Shown here: positions 51,486 to 62,456 of the stretch, piece after piece
Layout of the letters: every line of letters begins with the position of its first letter
Position numbering within the stretch: the first letter of the stretch is position 1
Source of the DNA: Circinella minor
Lineage: Eukaryota > Mucoromycota > Mucoromycetes > Mucorales > Lichtheimiaceae
DNA: 64,000 bases
NCBI GenBank assembly: GCA_016758965.1
Contig: JAEPRB010000040.1
Coordinates: 124,001-188,000, forward strand
Direction of reading: 5' to 3'
Translations under genes and position numbers: made by a program
The notes under the pieces: model-generated
The model's input: only the letters and a program-made list of their open reading frames with translations
What the model was told of the DNA's origin: nothing
Database searches by the model: none

Positions 51486-53537
51486 GATTATTTGAGAAAA
51501 AAAAAGTAAAGAATAAAATGTGAAAAAAAAAAGAAAAGAAAAAGAAGAATGAAACAAAAAGAGGTTGGGTTTATATACGATCGAGTAAAAATTGTGATTT
51601 GTGTGAGTTTTTTTTTTTTTTTATGAATCCTACTTTAAGGAGCGGCTTTAAAATGAATTGATAATTGATAATAGCCACCTGGGCCGTGGTATATTATAGT
51701 AATTGCAGCATTTCGGTATCAGGATGATTGTTTGATTTCCTGATAATTGTTTAAATGTGGAGAAACACGGACTGACTAATAGGGAAAGTCTTCTTAAGTG
51801 ACGGCCATTCCACCGAGTTCAATTCCTCCACTCTGTAAATTTTTTTTTTTAGGCATTGTTCAAAAAAAAAAAAAATAGCAAAGAATACATCACATGCCTT
51901 TATTATCATCTTCACATGGAGTAGCTCGGAATAATATGTTTTTGAATTCTTTTCTTTGAAATCATCATAATGCTTTTGTTAAAAACAAACTACAAAAGAG
52001 AATCAATAACATTGATGATCTTCTTTAGAATTAAAAAAAAAAAGTAATAAACTTTTTGTTGAGGATCTGACCTGAAAAAAACGCTATATTAAAAGCATGG
52101 TTCAGCCAAATTGATTATACCTCATTGCAAAAAAATAAAATAAAAAAGTAAATATTCCCTCTCATCCTCTCAGCGCCTCAAGGTATTTCCGGAGTTTTCC
52201 TTCGAACATCACACGCAAAAAGGAAATGATACGGATGATGTAATGAGCATTATGCAAGCCTTTTTACAAAAAATCTTCTTTGTACCTCCTATTCCTTCCC
52301 CCCAAACTTTCATAGGGTTCAATCTGACGGGCCATGTCTTTTTTATTCAAATATGAGAATATTGTACAAGTAGTCCCCCAAAATTATTTCCCCACTTTTT
52401 CTTTCATGTTCTACCTCTTTTTAAGCTCCTTATCGAATTGGCGGTTTATCCGCAGAGAGTCGGTTTTACTCAAGTACCAATCAAAATTGATTTTGTGACT
52501 ACTCTAACTTTTTTTTTCCTATTTATTTTTTAGCGGCTTATGATAATAATAATATAAATCATTTTTTTCTTTTTGACCAGTGTAAAGTTCTTTCCTTCTT
52601 TTCTCCTGCAATTTTTCCTTTTTACTATATAGTTTTTATTTTAAGGTGTAGTATACTATTTAGATGAAAAGCATTCTACTTAAATATTAAATAAACCGGT
52701 TGCGTTTACCGAGTTACTATGTGGTTACCCTCTTTAAACTGTGTGAATTTATACGGAACTGTTCGGAACCATAGAGTTATGTTGGAAAAGGGAGTGAGAT
52801 GGTGTGAGTTCTTTATTAAAAAGAAAAGAAATGTGTGTATAGGGAAATACTCGAGGAAAAGAAGAGATATAATATAAAAAAGCTTTCTTTCCTTTCTATT
52901 TTTTTATGATTTCTATTTTCTTTATTATTTTTTGATGGAGATTATTTATAATCTATACATCTTTTACGCAAGTTCATTCGCATTTTGTTACTCTTGGCTC
53001 TTCCATAGCCTATGAGTATCATAGCTACTTGTTTAGCGCTTGCAATATTAATTTGACAACCGTTTGAGGACTGGCGTTATATTTTCTGTTTCGTCAGACT
53101 ATAGGTTGGTTGTCAACATTTTTTTACATGTATAAATTATTATAATTATATTATATGTATAAAATAAATAAGAAAATGATATAAAAACAAAAATAAATAA
53201 ATGTAAATAGAATTACATGGGTACGTAACAATTATTTGTTGCTATGGGGAATTCTATGTGTTTTTTTTTCTTTTTGATTCTTCACATTTTGAAGGCTAAA
53301 AATTCAATGAGCTTTTGTTAAAAAAAAACAAACTCAACCACATACACATACACATACGGACTTTTGAAAGATGGTTGAATAGTGCTGTTTGTCGTAGTTT
53401 ACAGCTTTTATTATCAACAGCCAATAGTGACCAGGATCAGACTTAATGGCGTCATCGATCTCACTTACAGCAAATATATATATTTTTTTGACTTTGAAGC
53501 GGTGGCTCATCTCCCTCTTTTCATTCTTTGAATCGTA
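51486..53537. other. Divergent intergenic region between malate synthase and pyrophosphatase
   Basis: This 2-kb spacer holds both promoters. Near 51717-51746 an inverted repeat (TATCAGG and CCTGATA, 16-nt gap) could fold or bind a dimeric factor. T-rich and C-rich tracts are frequent. No coding sequence is seen. Confidence 0.5.
51570..51577 (-). promoter_or_regulatory. TATA box of malate synthase
   Basis: TATATAAA on the minus strand is followed by CCCAACC and lies 85-92 bp upstream of the start codon. It resembles the aldolase box in both sequence and position. Confidence 0.6.
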
Positions 53538-55093
53538 ATGGCTGAATATACTGCTCGTCACGTTGGTGCACCCAACACTCTTGACTACCGTGTCTTTTTT
53601 GGTAAATAACTATGAATATTCGACCGAGTGAAAAAAACAGAAAGGGGGAAATTGTCGCGCTTTTTTGAGATGGTTCTCAAGATGAAATAACATAAACAAA
53701 AACTGATGAACATACTACAAAAAAAAATCTTATACAGAAAAGGATGGTGTCCCCGTCTCTCCCTTCCACGACATTCCTCTTTTCGCTAACGAAGAAAAGA
53801 CTGTTTTGAACATGGTTGTTGAAATCCCCCGTTGGACTAACGCCAAGTTGGAGGTATATATAAATATATATATATATATATATTCGGTTACAGTCTATGG
53901 CAATAGAAAAGAACTGTTTTATTAACATGAGCTGTGTTTTGTGTCATATTATGGGATTTAATAGATCAGCAAGGATGATGAATTCAACCCTATCAAGCAA
54001 GATACCAAGAAGGGTAAGCTTCGTTTCGTCCGTAACTGTTTCCCTCACAAGGGTTATATCTGGAACTATGGTGCTTTACCTCAAGTATGTATAGAATCAT
54101 AAAGGGACATATATTTTATTTAGCTATATTGATCGAAGAACAAGTAATAATGGACTGTGATTAAATTATATATAGACCTGGGAAGACCCCAACCAACAAC
54201 ACCCTGAAACCAAGGCTCGTGGTGATGATGACCCAATTGACGTTATCGAAATTGGTGAACAAGTCGCTACTGTTGGTCAAATCAAGCAAGTCAAGGTTCT
54301 TGGTGTCATGGCTCTTTTGGATGAAGGTGAAACTGACTGGAAGGTTATTGCCATCGATGTCAATGATCCTCTTGCTCCCAGACTCAACGGTAAAATGGAA
54401 AATTCTTTTTTAATTTTTTTGTAAAAAAAAAGAAAGATAAAAAAAACTTACCAGTTTTGGGATATATTTAGATATTGAGGATGTTGAAAAGCAATTGCCT
54501 GGTCTTATCCGTGCTACCAACGAATGGTTCCGCATCTACAAAATCCCTGATGGAAAGCCTGAAAACGTCTTTGCTTTCAGCGGCGAAGCCAAGAACAAGG
54601 TAAAAAGCTGGAAATACCCTCTCCCTCACAAAAAAAAAAAGTAGATTTTAATGATATTTTTCTATCTTATTTAGAAATATGCTACTGATGTCATCTTGGA
54701 AACCCATGAAGCCTGGAAGGGTTTGATCAACGGTACTTCTGACAAGAGGGATATCAAGGCGTAAGTATATAATACATATGGGAAATTGTGAAAAAACAAG
54801 ATTAATTTGATAAAATCTATTTGTGTTTTGTTTTGTTTGGGTTGATAATTGATAATGAAAATGATGAAAAATGATGTTATGGAATTGCATAATGACGTGT
54901 TACATATATACTAACTTTTAATTATTATTATTTTCAAATGCGTAGTACCAACGTCTCTGTCGAAGAATCTCCCTTCAAGGTTACTGCTGATGATGAAGTC
55001 GCTACCAGTGTTCCTGCTTCTGACCCTCAACCTCCTGCTCCTATTGACTCTTCCATTGACAAGTGGTTCTTTATCAGTGCTCACAGCTTGTAA
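53538..55093 (+). CDS. IPP1: Cytosolic inorganic pyrophosphatase
   Basis: Seven exons (53538-53601, 53738-53853, 53965-54084, 54176-54389, 54472-54599, 54675-54760, 54946-55093) encode 291 residues; yeast Ipp1 has 287. The enzyme hydrolyses pyrophosphate and so drives biosynthetic reactions. The start [20 protein letters not shown] is typical. Conserved blocks follow: [43 protein letters not shown], and the metal-binding signature [12 protein letters not shown] with its aspartates, then [17 protein letters not shown] and [19 protein letters not shown]. The C-terminal [11 protein letters not shown] is as in fungi. All catalytic residues are present. A DNA transposon is inserted 135 bp after the stop codon, possibly in or near the polyadenylation region. 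Strong codon bias suggests an abundant protein. Confidence 0.98.
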
Positions 55094-55228
55094 ATAATTT
55101 TTTTTTAGAATTCTAAAAAAAAAAAAACTAACTATATTACATACATTTCCTAAAACATCATTTCTTCCCCGTTTTTGTTTGTTTGTTCCAAAATAAAAAT
55201 TGACATCCGCATTTTTTTTTCTTTTCTA

Positions 55229-57728
55229 AGGTGGGAGTCAGCTAAAGGGGAGTTTTTTGCAAAAATGAAAATATATTTAAAGCCCGTTTGGCTGGTATAA
55301 TTTATTTATGGAAATCAGAAAAATCTAAAGTTGGTGGAAGTACACGGTGACTTTTGTACTTTTTGGCTGCCCATTCAGCTCTTCTAATGTCTAGTCCTCT
55401 GCTGTACATTTCAATAAATTTCCAGGCACGTTGTTCATAATAAATGATGTGCTGGATTGGAATTCTTTTAGGCAGGTCTTAACACGGTTTTGTAGTGATT
55501 TAAAAGAATAATCACATTCTTCCCTTGCAATCTTCTTCATTTCAGCCCATACCCTTTCGATCCAATTGCATTCACAATGATACTTTGGATAAAGTTTAAA
55601 GATCATATGGTTCTTAGCACATATTTCTTCCAAGAGCGACTTCTGACTCTTAAAATCAGGTTGTGCTTCCATTAAATGAACAGCACAGCAATTAATAGTA
55701 CTCTGTCCTTTGCAATAACGGTTCAAACCTTGAGCTGGCCATAGACCTCTTTCAATTAATACTCTTTGCAGGCCACGAGGTACACCATTAGCATCAACCA
55801 TGGATTGAGCAACCCATTGACCATCCTGGTTATAATAGCCACTATTGCGTGAGACTATCTGCTTTCCACCAGGTCCCATGTTCATCCGGTGAGCATTTAG
55901 GGCATTATCTGGCATTGCGGAATGGTTTGAACTTTGGTCAAAGCAAAATACACCAGTGCAATTAGGATGAAGAGTATTAAACTCTTCAATTGCTGATTGT
56001 AGCTGCTTTGCCATGTTCTCCTTTTTCCAATAGCCATCATGCTGAGCACTAGAAAGAATCGTCTCGCAAGAGAAAAGACTATGGCATGAGCATCCAAATG
56101 CACTGAGCATAATAGCACAGCCCTTACCTTTTTTACAAATGATTGTTTCATTGGTAGCAAGGTACAACGTTCGTTTGCTATCGTTGGTGTAAAAATATGT
56201 TTCATCATGGGTTACAAGCACTTTTGGTCGATCCTTATAATTATATGTAATTTAATGTATTATAATTAGTAAATATTCTTTTAATTATACGCATTCAACA
56301 TATAATGGTTCTTTTCATTATTTTAAATGTACCCAAATTTCCATCCTCAGAGGCTCTTGTGCCTCATCATATTCGTCGTATCGCACCATTGTTTTTTTAT
56401 AAGCAAGCATTCTATCAGCCCACCCTTTGCGATACTCGACAACATCTCGTCGTTCATGTCCATCAATATAAATCGAATCGGTTTTGCTCCGAAATTTAAA
56501 GCCCCAGATTTTCAAATATCTTCGAACAGTGGATTCTGAAATTGATTCAACACGCTTGTTTGGTTCTTTTTCATCAATTATAAGATCGGTTTCAATGAAC
56601 TTTCTTAAAAGTTGAATAGTTCTTGCTTCTGGATTAATTGATCAAAAAAAATGAACACATTTTTCTTTCAAATGCTCATCCCGAAGAACTAATCCTGTTT
56701 TGACGTGAGCACCTCTTTTTGATAGAGTTAATGTTTTTGTGTCAAGGTATTCATTGGCCCATTCACATATACGTTGAGCAAATCACTCTTTCTGCTGCCA
56801 CATGTCTCTGCTTAGTTGTTCTGAAGCTTCCATCTTTCCAACTCCATTCGAAACTTTCGTAAAAAAGTGATAAAGAGTAGAAAGACGTACTCTTTGCAAG
56901 AAGCTTAGATTATCTATCTTTGTATGGGGGTCAGCATATTTTGCAAGGGCACTTGCACATTCTTTCATGTCATCCACCTGTTGTTGTTCTTTCGTTTTCG
57001 TTGCTACCTTGACAAGGTCTTTTTGCTGCCCAAACATTTCATCAATGTGACGGGAGCCAGCAGCCTTCTTAATTTGCTTCTTTTCATGGCTTGCAATCGT
57101 ACGTGGGTCTTTTTTGTGATAAATTGTTGGACGCCCTTTTTGGTCAGCACCTGGTGTCCAAGCAACGAAGGTACTTAAGCGCGTTTGAACATTAACTAGT
57201 TCAGTCTCTGAAAAGTTAAGCTCATTTTCGTCTATTTCTTCATCATCCGTAATATCTTCATCACTGATGATTTGTTCCTCGTCATGTACATTAGACTCAA
57301 AAAAAGGTCGCATAATGGGTTCTTCTTCAGTTTCCTCAGTTTGTACGTGTTCAAGTTTTGCTTTTTTCCCTTTGATATAATTGGATTTACCAATGATGGA
57401 TCTTCTTTTTGGTCTTGCCATTGAAATGAAGTGTGTGATTTATTGATGTAAGAATATATAATCGAGATTGAATCTAATTTAAGCGAAATGGTGTAAACTC
57501 AAATGCAAAAAATGTTTGCATCCCTGCTTAAAATGGTAAAACACTCTAACTTCGACTGTTAATAGCTCCGCAGTAAGAATTCGCCTCGAAAAAAAAGCTA
57601 GTACATTGTGTTCGCCTCATCAAAAGCTATTGATTCCACTATGTTTCGCGTTAATCACGTGTGTAGATAAATATTTATTAAGGTTCAAAATCGGGTCTTA
57701 AAAACTCCCCTTTAGCTGACTCCCACCT
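55229..57728 (-). mobile_element. 2500-bp Tc1/mariner-like DNA transposon with 29-bp TIRs
   Basis: Perfect 29-bp terminal inverted repeats begin AGGTGGGAGTCAGCTAAAGG at 55229 and end with the complement at 57728. TA flanks both sides (55227-55228 and 57729-57730), the target duplication of the Tc1/mariner superfamily. One transposase gene on the minus strand fills most of the element. TIR identity implies recent insertion, yet the transposase has two premature stops, so this copy is probably mobilised in trans or is newly dead. Confidence 0.96.
55391..57421 (-). pseudogene. DDE transposase of the Tc1/mariner superfamily, two in-frame TGA codons
   Basis: The frame starts at 57421 with a basic region (MARPKRRSIIGKSNY) and an acidic stretch, then a helical DNA-binding part. 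It runs in one frame to 56333, except for TGA at 56785-56783 and TGA at 56644-56642. An intron at 56332-56234 (donor GTACAT, acceptor TATAAG) joins to the catalytic part, 56233-55391. The DDE residues are visible: VTHDETYFY (first D), GVFCFDQSSNH (second D) and HCECNWIERVWAEMKK (E). The DQSSNH and YPKYHCE blocks match transposases expanded in Mucoromycota and Glomeromycotina. About 644 codons are present in total. Both stops could come from single C-to-T or G-to-A changes; there is no frameshift. As read, no full-length protein is made. Confidence 0.9.
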
Positions 57729-58119
57729 TAATCTCTATGCAATAATTTTTACTATTTTTAAATTGAATTATTGCTGTCACTAAACAAAGTTGAACAAGTC
57801 ATATTTTATTACTATTATTATTTTATATTATCGGTCCTTTAACAATTCATTTTATTTGTTATTAAACTTGTTTTGTGACACCTGAGCATTGTTAGTGGTG
57901 TTTGAACCAGACCCATGGGATCCAATCCATCAGCGTCTTTTGGCTAGCAACTGGTATGGCTGAATTGCCAATGTGTGTAACATCTTCAAATTTTAATAAT
58001 TCAAAATCGTTTATAATAGATCAATTTTTGTGAAAACAAGGTGTGCAAACCCTATATTATCGCATACTTTAAATGTACGTAATTCGAGCAATGGTATTAC
58101 TGTTACACTTCTTTTGTAC

Positions 58120-58247
58120 TAATAGTAATAGTAATAGTAATAGTAATAGTAATAGTAATAGTAATAGTAATAGTAATAGTAATAGTAATAGTAATAGTAA
58201 TAGTAATAGTAATAGTAATAGTAATAGTAATAGTAATAGTAATAGTA
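58120..58247. repeat. (TAGTAA)n hexamer microsatellite
   Basis: About 21 near-perfect copies of the hexamer TAGTAA span 128 bp. Because each unit has stops on the plus strand but reads Ile-Thr or poly-Leu on the minus strand, it creates long spurious antisense frames. No gene is affected. Confidence 0.97.
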
Positions 58248-58510
58248 GATGATGGATAATTGTCATAGAGATACAAATGCCATAAGAATAGTGATAAGCT
58301 CAACAGAGTTGATAACGATAATAATAACCGCTTTCCCTTTTCGTTTTGTCCAGAATCTTTTAAAATATATATCATTACAATCCTCTCCTGTTATTTCTAC
58401 CAGTAGGGTGATCATAAGTAGTAGTAGTAATAGTAGTATTAGTAGCCAAAATGAACCTGGCGGTACGTGTTTATATGTCAGGATCCATAAGTGAGGAGGC
58501 TAATGTGAAT

Positions 58511-58681
58511 TTAAACAGCCCCAAACCAGAAAATAGATTGCCCAACAAGGTCATCCATCGATCGTAATGTTACATCTGTTCCTTTTAAGGGAGACGCCAC
58601 CACAGATATACCATCTTGATCAAATAAAGGACCTGTTTGTCCCTTTTGTTTCTTATCAAGGTTCTCCAAATAATCATATGT
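58511..58681 (-). pseudogene. Unrecognised terminal exon or gene relic
   Basis: After a good acceptor (TGTATATTAG) the minus strand reads 56 codons to a stop: TYDYLENLDKKQKGQTGPLF, then DGISVVASPLKGTDVTLRSM, ending DLVGQSIFWFGAV. Just upstream, in another frame, DAIASGIVEQGYLKTDLY (58740 to about 58687) also looks like protein. Composition is far from the local AT background, so this is likely true coding DNA, present or past. I could not link the two segments with a sensible intron, and no start is found within 200 bp. The family is not recognised. Confidence 0.4.
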
Positions 58682-60570
58682 CTAATATACAAATCGGTTT
58701 TCAAGTAACCTTGTTCGACAATACCAGAAGCGATCGCATCAATAAATATAGAGTCTTTTACTTAATACTGTATAAGTCCAACCTTTTCGGTTGCTTTCCA
58801 GAAAATATCAGATCTTATGTCGGTTTTGAACTGCCGTCATTATAAACTGATGAGAGCTAAAATAAAAGCTTTTTTTCCGCTCACTCACTCCCTCTATCTA
58901 TATATATATGTATGCGTGTGTGTGTGTTTTGAACGGATACTCTGTTGTACTTACAAAAAAAGAAAAAAAAAAGTACCCATCAAAAAAAAAAGACTTTGAT
59001 CTTTCTTCGATTCTTGATGATCGATTAAGTCGAACTACTACCTGTAGTCGAGTTGTCGCAATATATTACAGTTGGTTATATAATATTATATATTTTGGAT
59101 ACAAAAACATAGATGCTGTAAAAAGGCTTAATATGGGAATTGCCGTTAAAAGTCTCTGATAATAATACACTTCTATAATATATCCCAGATGTTTTCATAG
59201 GTGTGTGCTTATTACCAGCCAGCCAACAATACCACTTCCCATATGTTTGATTTAAAGTAACTAAACTAAACCTTTAACATAGGTAATGGGAAATGTATTG
59301 TCTTTAATAGTTAAATGCATAGAACATCGACTCCTGCGAGTAATATAGCATAGTATCTGGAGTATAAAATGTAAGAGATTGATGAGAATAAATTTAAGAT
59401 GTTACTGTTGTCTTCTGGTTTCTCGTTCAATAGGAGCAAACTAAAATAAAACTAGTGAAATCATTTTTTGAGTGTGCTAGACATATATTGCTGAGTTCTA
59501 CAGTTATTATGATTGTATAGTATTTAGGATATATTGTGCTTATATGGTAAAATGTTATCATTATAATAGTCATTACTATTATGCCGATTCATGGAAAATT
59601 GGATTGTCAACATGTGTTTACTTCGTTTTCTTAATAACTCCTTCATTTTCCTTTCCTTAGTCTATATTATCTCTTATTTCTTTCTTCATGATTTATATAT
59701 GCTCATTTTGACCCACTATATCATCTTTTTTCCTTTCGACCCTTTCGACTCTTCTTTTTAGATCCCTATAACGATAATCGGTCAAGATTCTCCTATTCCT
59801 TTTTTTTTTCCTTTTCCATACTCGGAGAAATTTTTGGGGGACGAGATACTATCAAAATGTAAATGGATTATGTAATATTTTTAGATGGTAACTCAAGAAA
59901 ACATAAGTTTAATTCACACACCTCGTTAGAATAAACAGTCGTCTAATGAGGTTAAAAAGGAAATCTATATATTACAACAATAGAGACATCTTTCTCAAGG
60001 TCACCCCATCTCACCATATTATATTATCTTTACAAGATATATTCTCACGTCTAAAAAAAACTGTGAAGTATATAAAAATAAACGAAAAAAAAAAAAAAAA
60101 GCTTGGGGCCAAAGAGAAAATTACAACGAATCTTCGCACGTGTGTACCATAACAATTTATCAGCTTTCATTTTCAATAACTATAATTGAGTCTTAACCCA
60201 AAACGCATACTCGATAAACCCCCTCTCTCATTTTTACTTCTCCACATAAAACAACTTTATAAGGTCACCCCCACATTTTTTCCCAAAGTCTTCCCCCCAC
60301 TCCCACCCCCCGGAGGAAGAAGTTTTTTTCTTCTTCTCTCCTACGACTATCATTCTTATTACTCTTTATCCCTTTCGCATAACTCGGTTTATCGAAATAG
60401 TTCAACGACAACAATAATAACAACGACGATAACAACAAACTAAAAAAAAAAAAAAAAGGCGAAACAAAAATAGAAGAAAAAATTCGTCTACTCTCCATCT
60501 CTTTTTTTTTCTTCTTCTTCACCATTCGTCACGTCCGTCATATTTTTCAAAACTTTTTTATTTGGAAGTT

Positions 60571-62456
60571 ATGGGCCTATGTCTATCGTCTGAAGAACGA
60601 GCAGAACGGTCACATAGCCAAAAGATCGATAATATGATCGAAGAAGATAGTCGACGATTGAAGCGCGAATGCAAACTCCTTCTACTTGGTATAAATTTTA
60701 ATATACTTAATATAATGATAACAATAACGACAACAATGACACAATCTTATTCATCTATAAGTACCCAACGACGAGAACATTTCAATTTCTTATTTAAATA
60801 TAATTATATTATATTGTTTTCTAGGTAGTGGAGAATCAGGTAAATCGACAATTGTAAAACAAATGAAGATAATCCATCAAAGTGGATATACCAGAGACGA
60901 ATTATATACTTGGAGAGCAACAGTTTATCGTAACATAATGGAATCAGCACAAGCGTTAGTTATGGCTATAGATAAATATAATTATCGATTTGAAAACTCA
61001 AAAAATAAGGTAATATTAAATGACAAAGTGACGTGTATGCATTGACCATGAATAAAATATAATAATAGCAAATAATCTGTATATAGAAATTCGCAGAACT
61101 CATAGCGGATTATGATCTGGCCGGGCCAGATAATACCGAACGACCTCTAGACCCAACCCTTGTTGAGGCTGTGGCTAGTGTATGGAAAGATGATGTCATT
61201 CCACGGTTATTAGATCAAGAAGCGAGTCAATTTTATTTGATGGATTCTGCACCCTAGTATGTAATTATTATTCTTATTATCGCTTTTTTAGTCATTGGCA
61301 ACTTTCCATGAAAAATATGAATTTTATACTCACACTTTTTTTTTTTTTTTAAAAAAAAATAGTTTCTTTAATGAAGTGAAACGTGTTGGTCGACCGGATT
61401 ATATTCCCAATGTTCAAGATGTTTTACGAGCACGGTCGAAAACTACTGGTATCACAGAAACACGGTTTAAAATGGGTCAGATGAGTATGCAGTATGTATA
61501 ACACAAGAATAATCAATTTTAATATTAGGAGATAGAGGGAATTAAAAGGGATCAGTCACTATAACTTTAAATACTAACTATTTATTATGTTATAATATGT
61601 AGTATGTTTGATGTAGGAGGTCAAAGATCAGAACGAAAAAAATGGATTCATTGTTTTGAAGCCGTAACATCTATTATATTTTGTGTTGCTCTAAGTGAAT
61701 ATGATCAAGTATTATTAGAGGAATCACGACAGGTTAGTTTGAGATTTAAAAAGATAAATACTTTGATTTAGGAAAACATTTGATTATGTGTTATAGTTTG
61801 ATTATAACAGATATACATTTTTATTTTATTTATTCATTATAGAACCGAATGATGGAAAGCTTAGTTTTATTTGAATCCATTGTGAATAGTCGTTGGTTTC
61901 TTCGCACTTCGATTATTTTATTTTTAAATAAAATTGATGTTTTTCGGACAAAACTCCCCAAAGTACCTTTGGAACATTACTTTCCTGATTATGGAGGTAA
62001 AGTATAAAATATATTTATTCGTTGTAGGGTGAGATAAGATCAAAGATACTAAAAATATCATTTTTATTAATTCATTCATTTTTCTTTAGGTGGATCAGAT
62101 CCTGCGAAAGCCGCAAAATACATCCTATGGCGATTCACACAAACAAATCGTGCGAAGCTTAATATATACCCACAGTAAGTAATGAGTATTTTTTTTTTCG
62201 AATCAATCAAAAAAGGATATGATGGACTCAAGTTATTCTTTACTGTTTTTAGTTTAACACAAGCAACCGATACATCTAATGTAAGTTTGTTATAAGATAG
62301 ACAAATAGGGTTATTCATTTTTTATTTTTATTCACATGATTTTTATAACTGAATTATTTTTTATTTTCTATAAATAATCAATAGATTCGTTTAGTATTTG
62401 CAGCAATTAAAGAAACGATATTACAGAATGCATTAAAAGATTCTGGGATTCTATAA
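60571..62456 (+). CDS. Heterotrimeric G-protein alpha subunit
   Basis: Nine exons (60571-60688, 60825-61009, 61087-61256, 61363-61491, 61603-61732, 61843-61996, 62090-62174, 62253-62280, 62385-62456) encode 356 residues, the typical G alpha length. The start [11 protein letters not shown] gives Gly2 for myristoylation and Cys4 for palmitoylation. GTPase motifs: G1 GSGESGKST formed at the exon 1/2 junction, switch I arginine in [12 protein letters not shown]3 [17 protein letters not shown]4 FLNKIDVF and G5 TQATDTSN on a 28-nt exon. The C-terminus NALKDSGIL has the receptor-contact tail but no Cys four from the end. It couples heptahelical receptors to cAMP or MAPK pathways, upstream of kinases like the PAK at 21217. 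Which fungal G alpha group it belongs to is not decided here. Confidence 0.97.

Larger units (their letters stand above)
57729..60570. other. Intergenic region with hexamer repeat and a coding-like fragment
   Basis: This 2.8-kb stretch runs from the transposon to the G alpha gene. It contains the TAGTAA repeat and a minus-strand coding-like segment at 58511-58681 (both listed). The last 600 bases before 60571 are pyrimidine-rich with poly-C blocks (60289-60311), a typical fungal leader. No other gene is seen. Confidence 0.5.

Noticed and set aside
58069..58375. Minus-strand frames reading poly-Leu and Thr-Ile repeats
   Set aside because: They are translations of the TAGTAA microsatellite, not genes.
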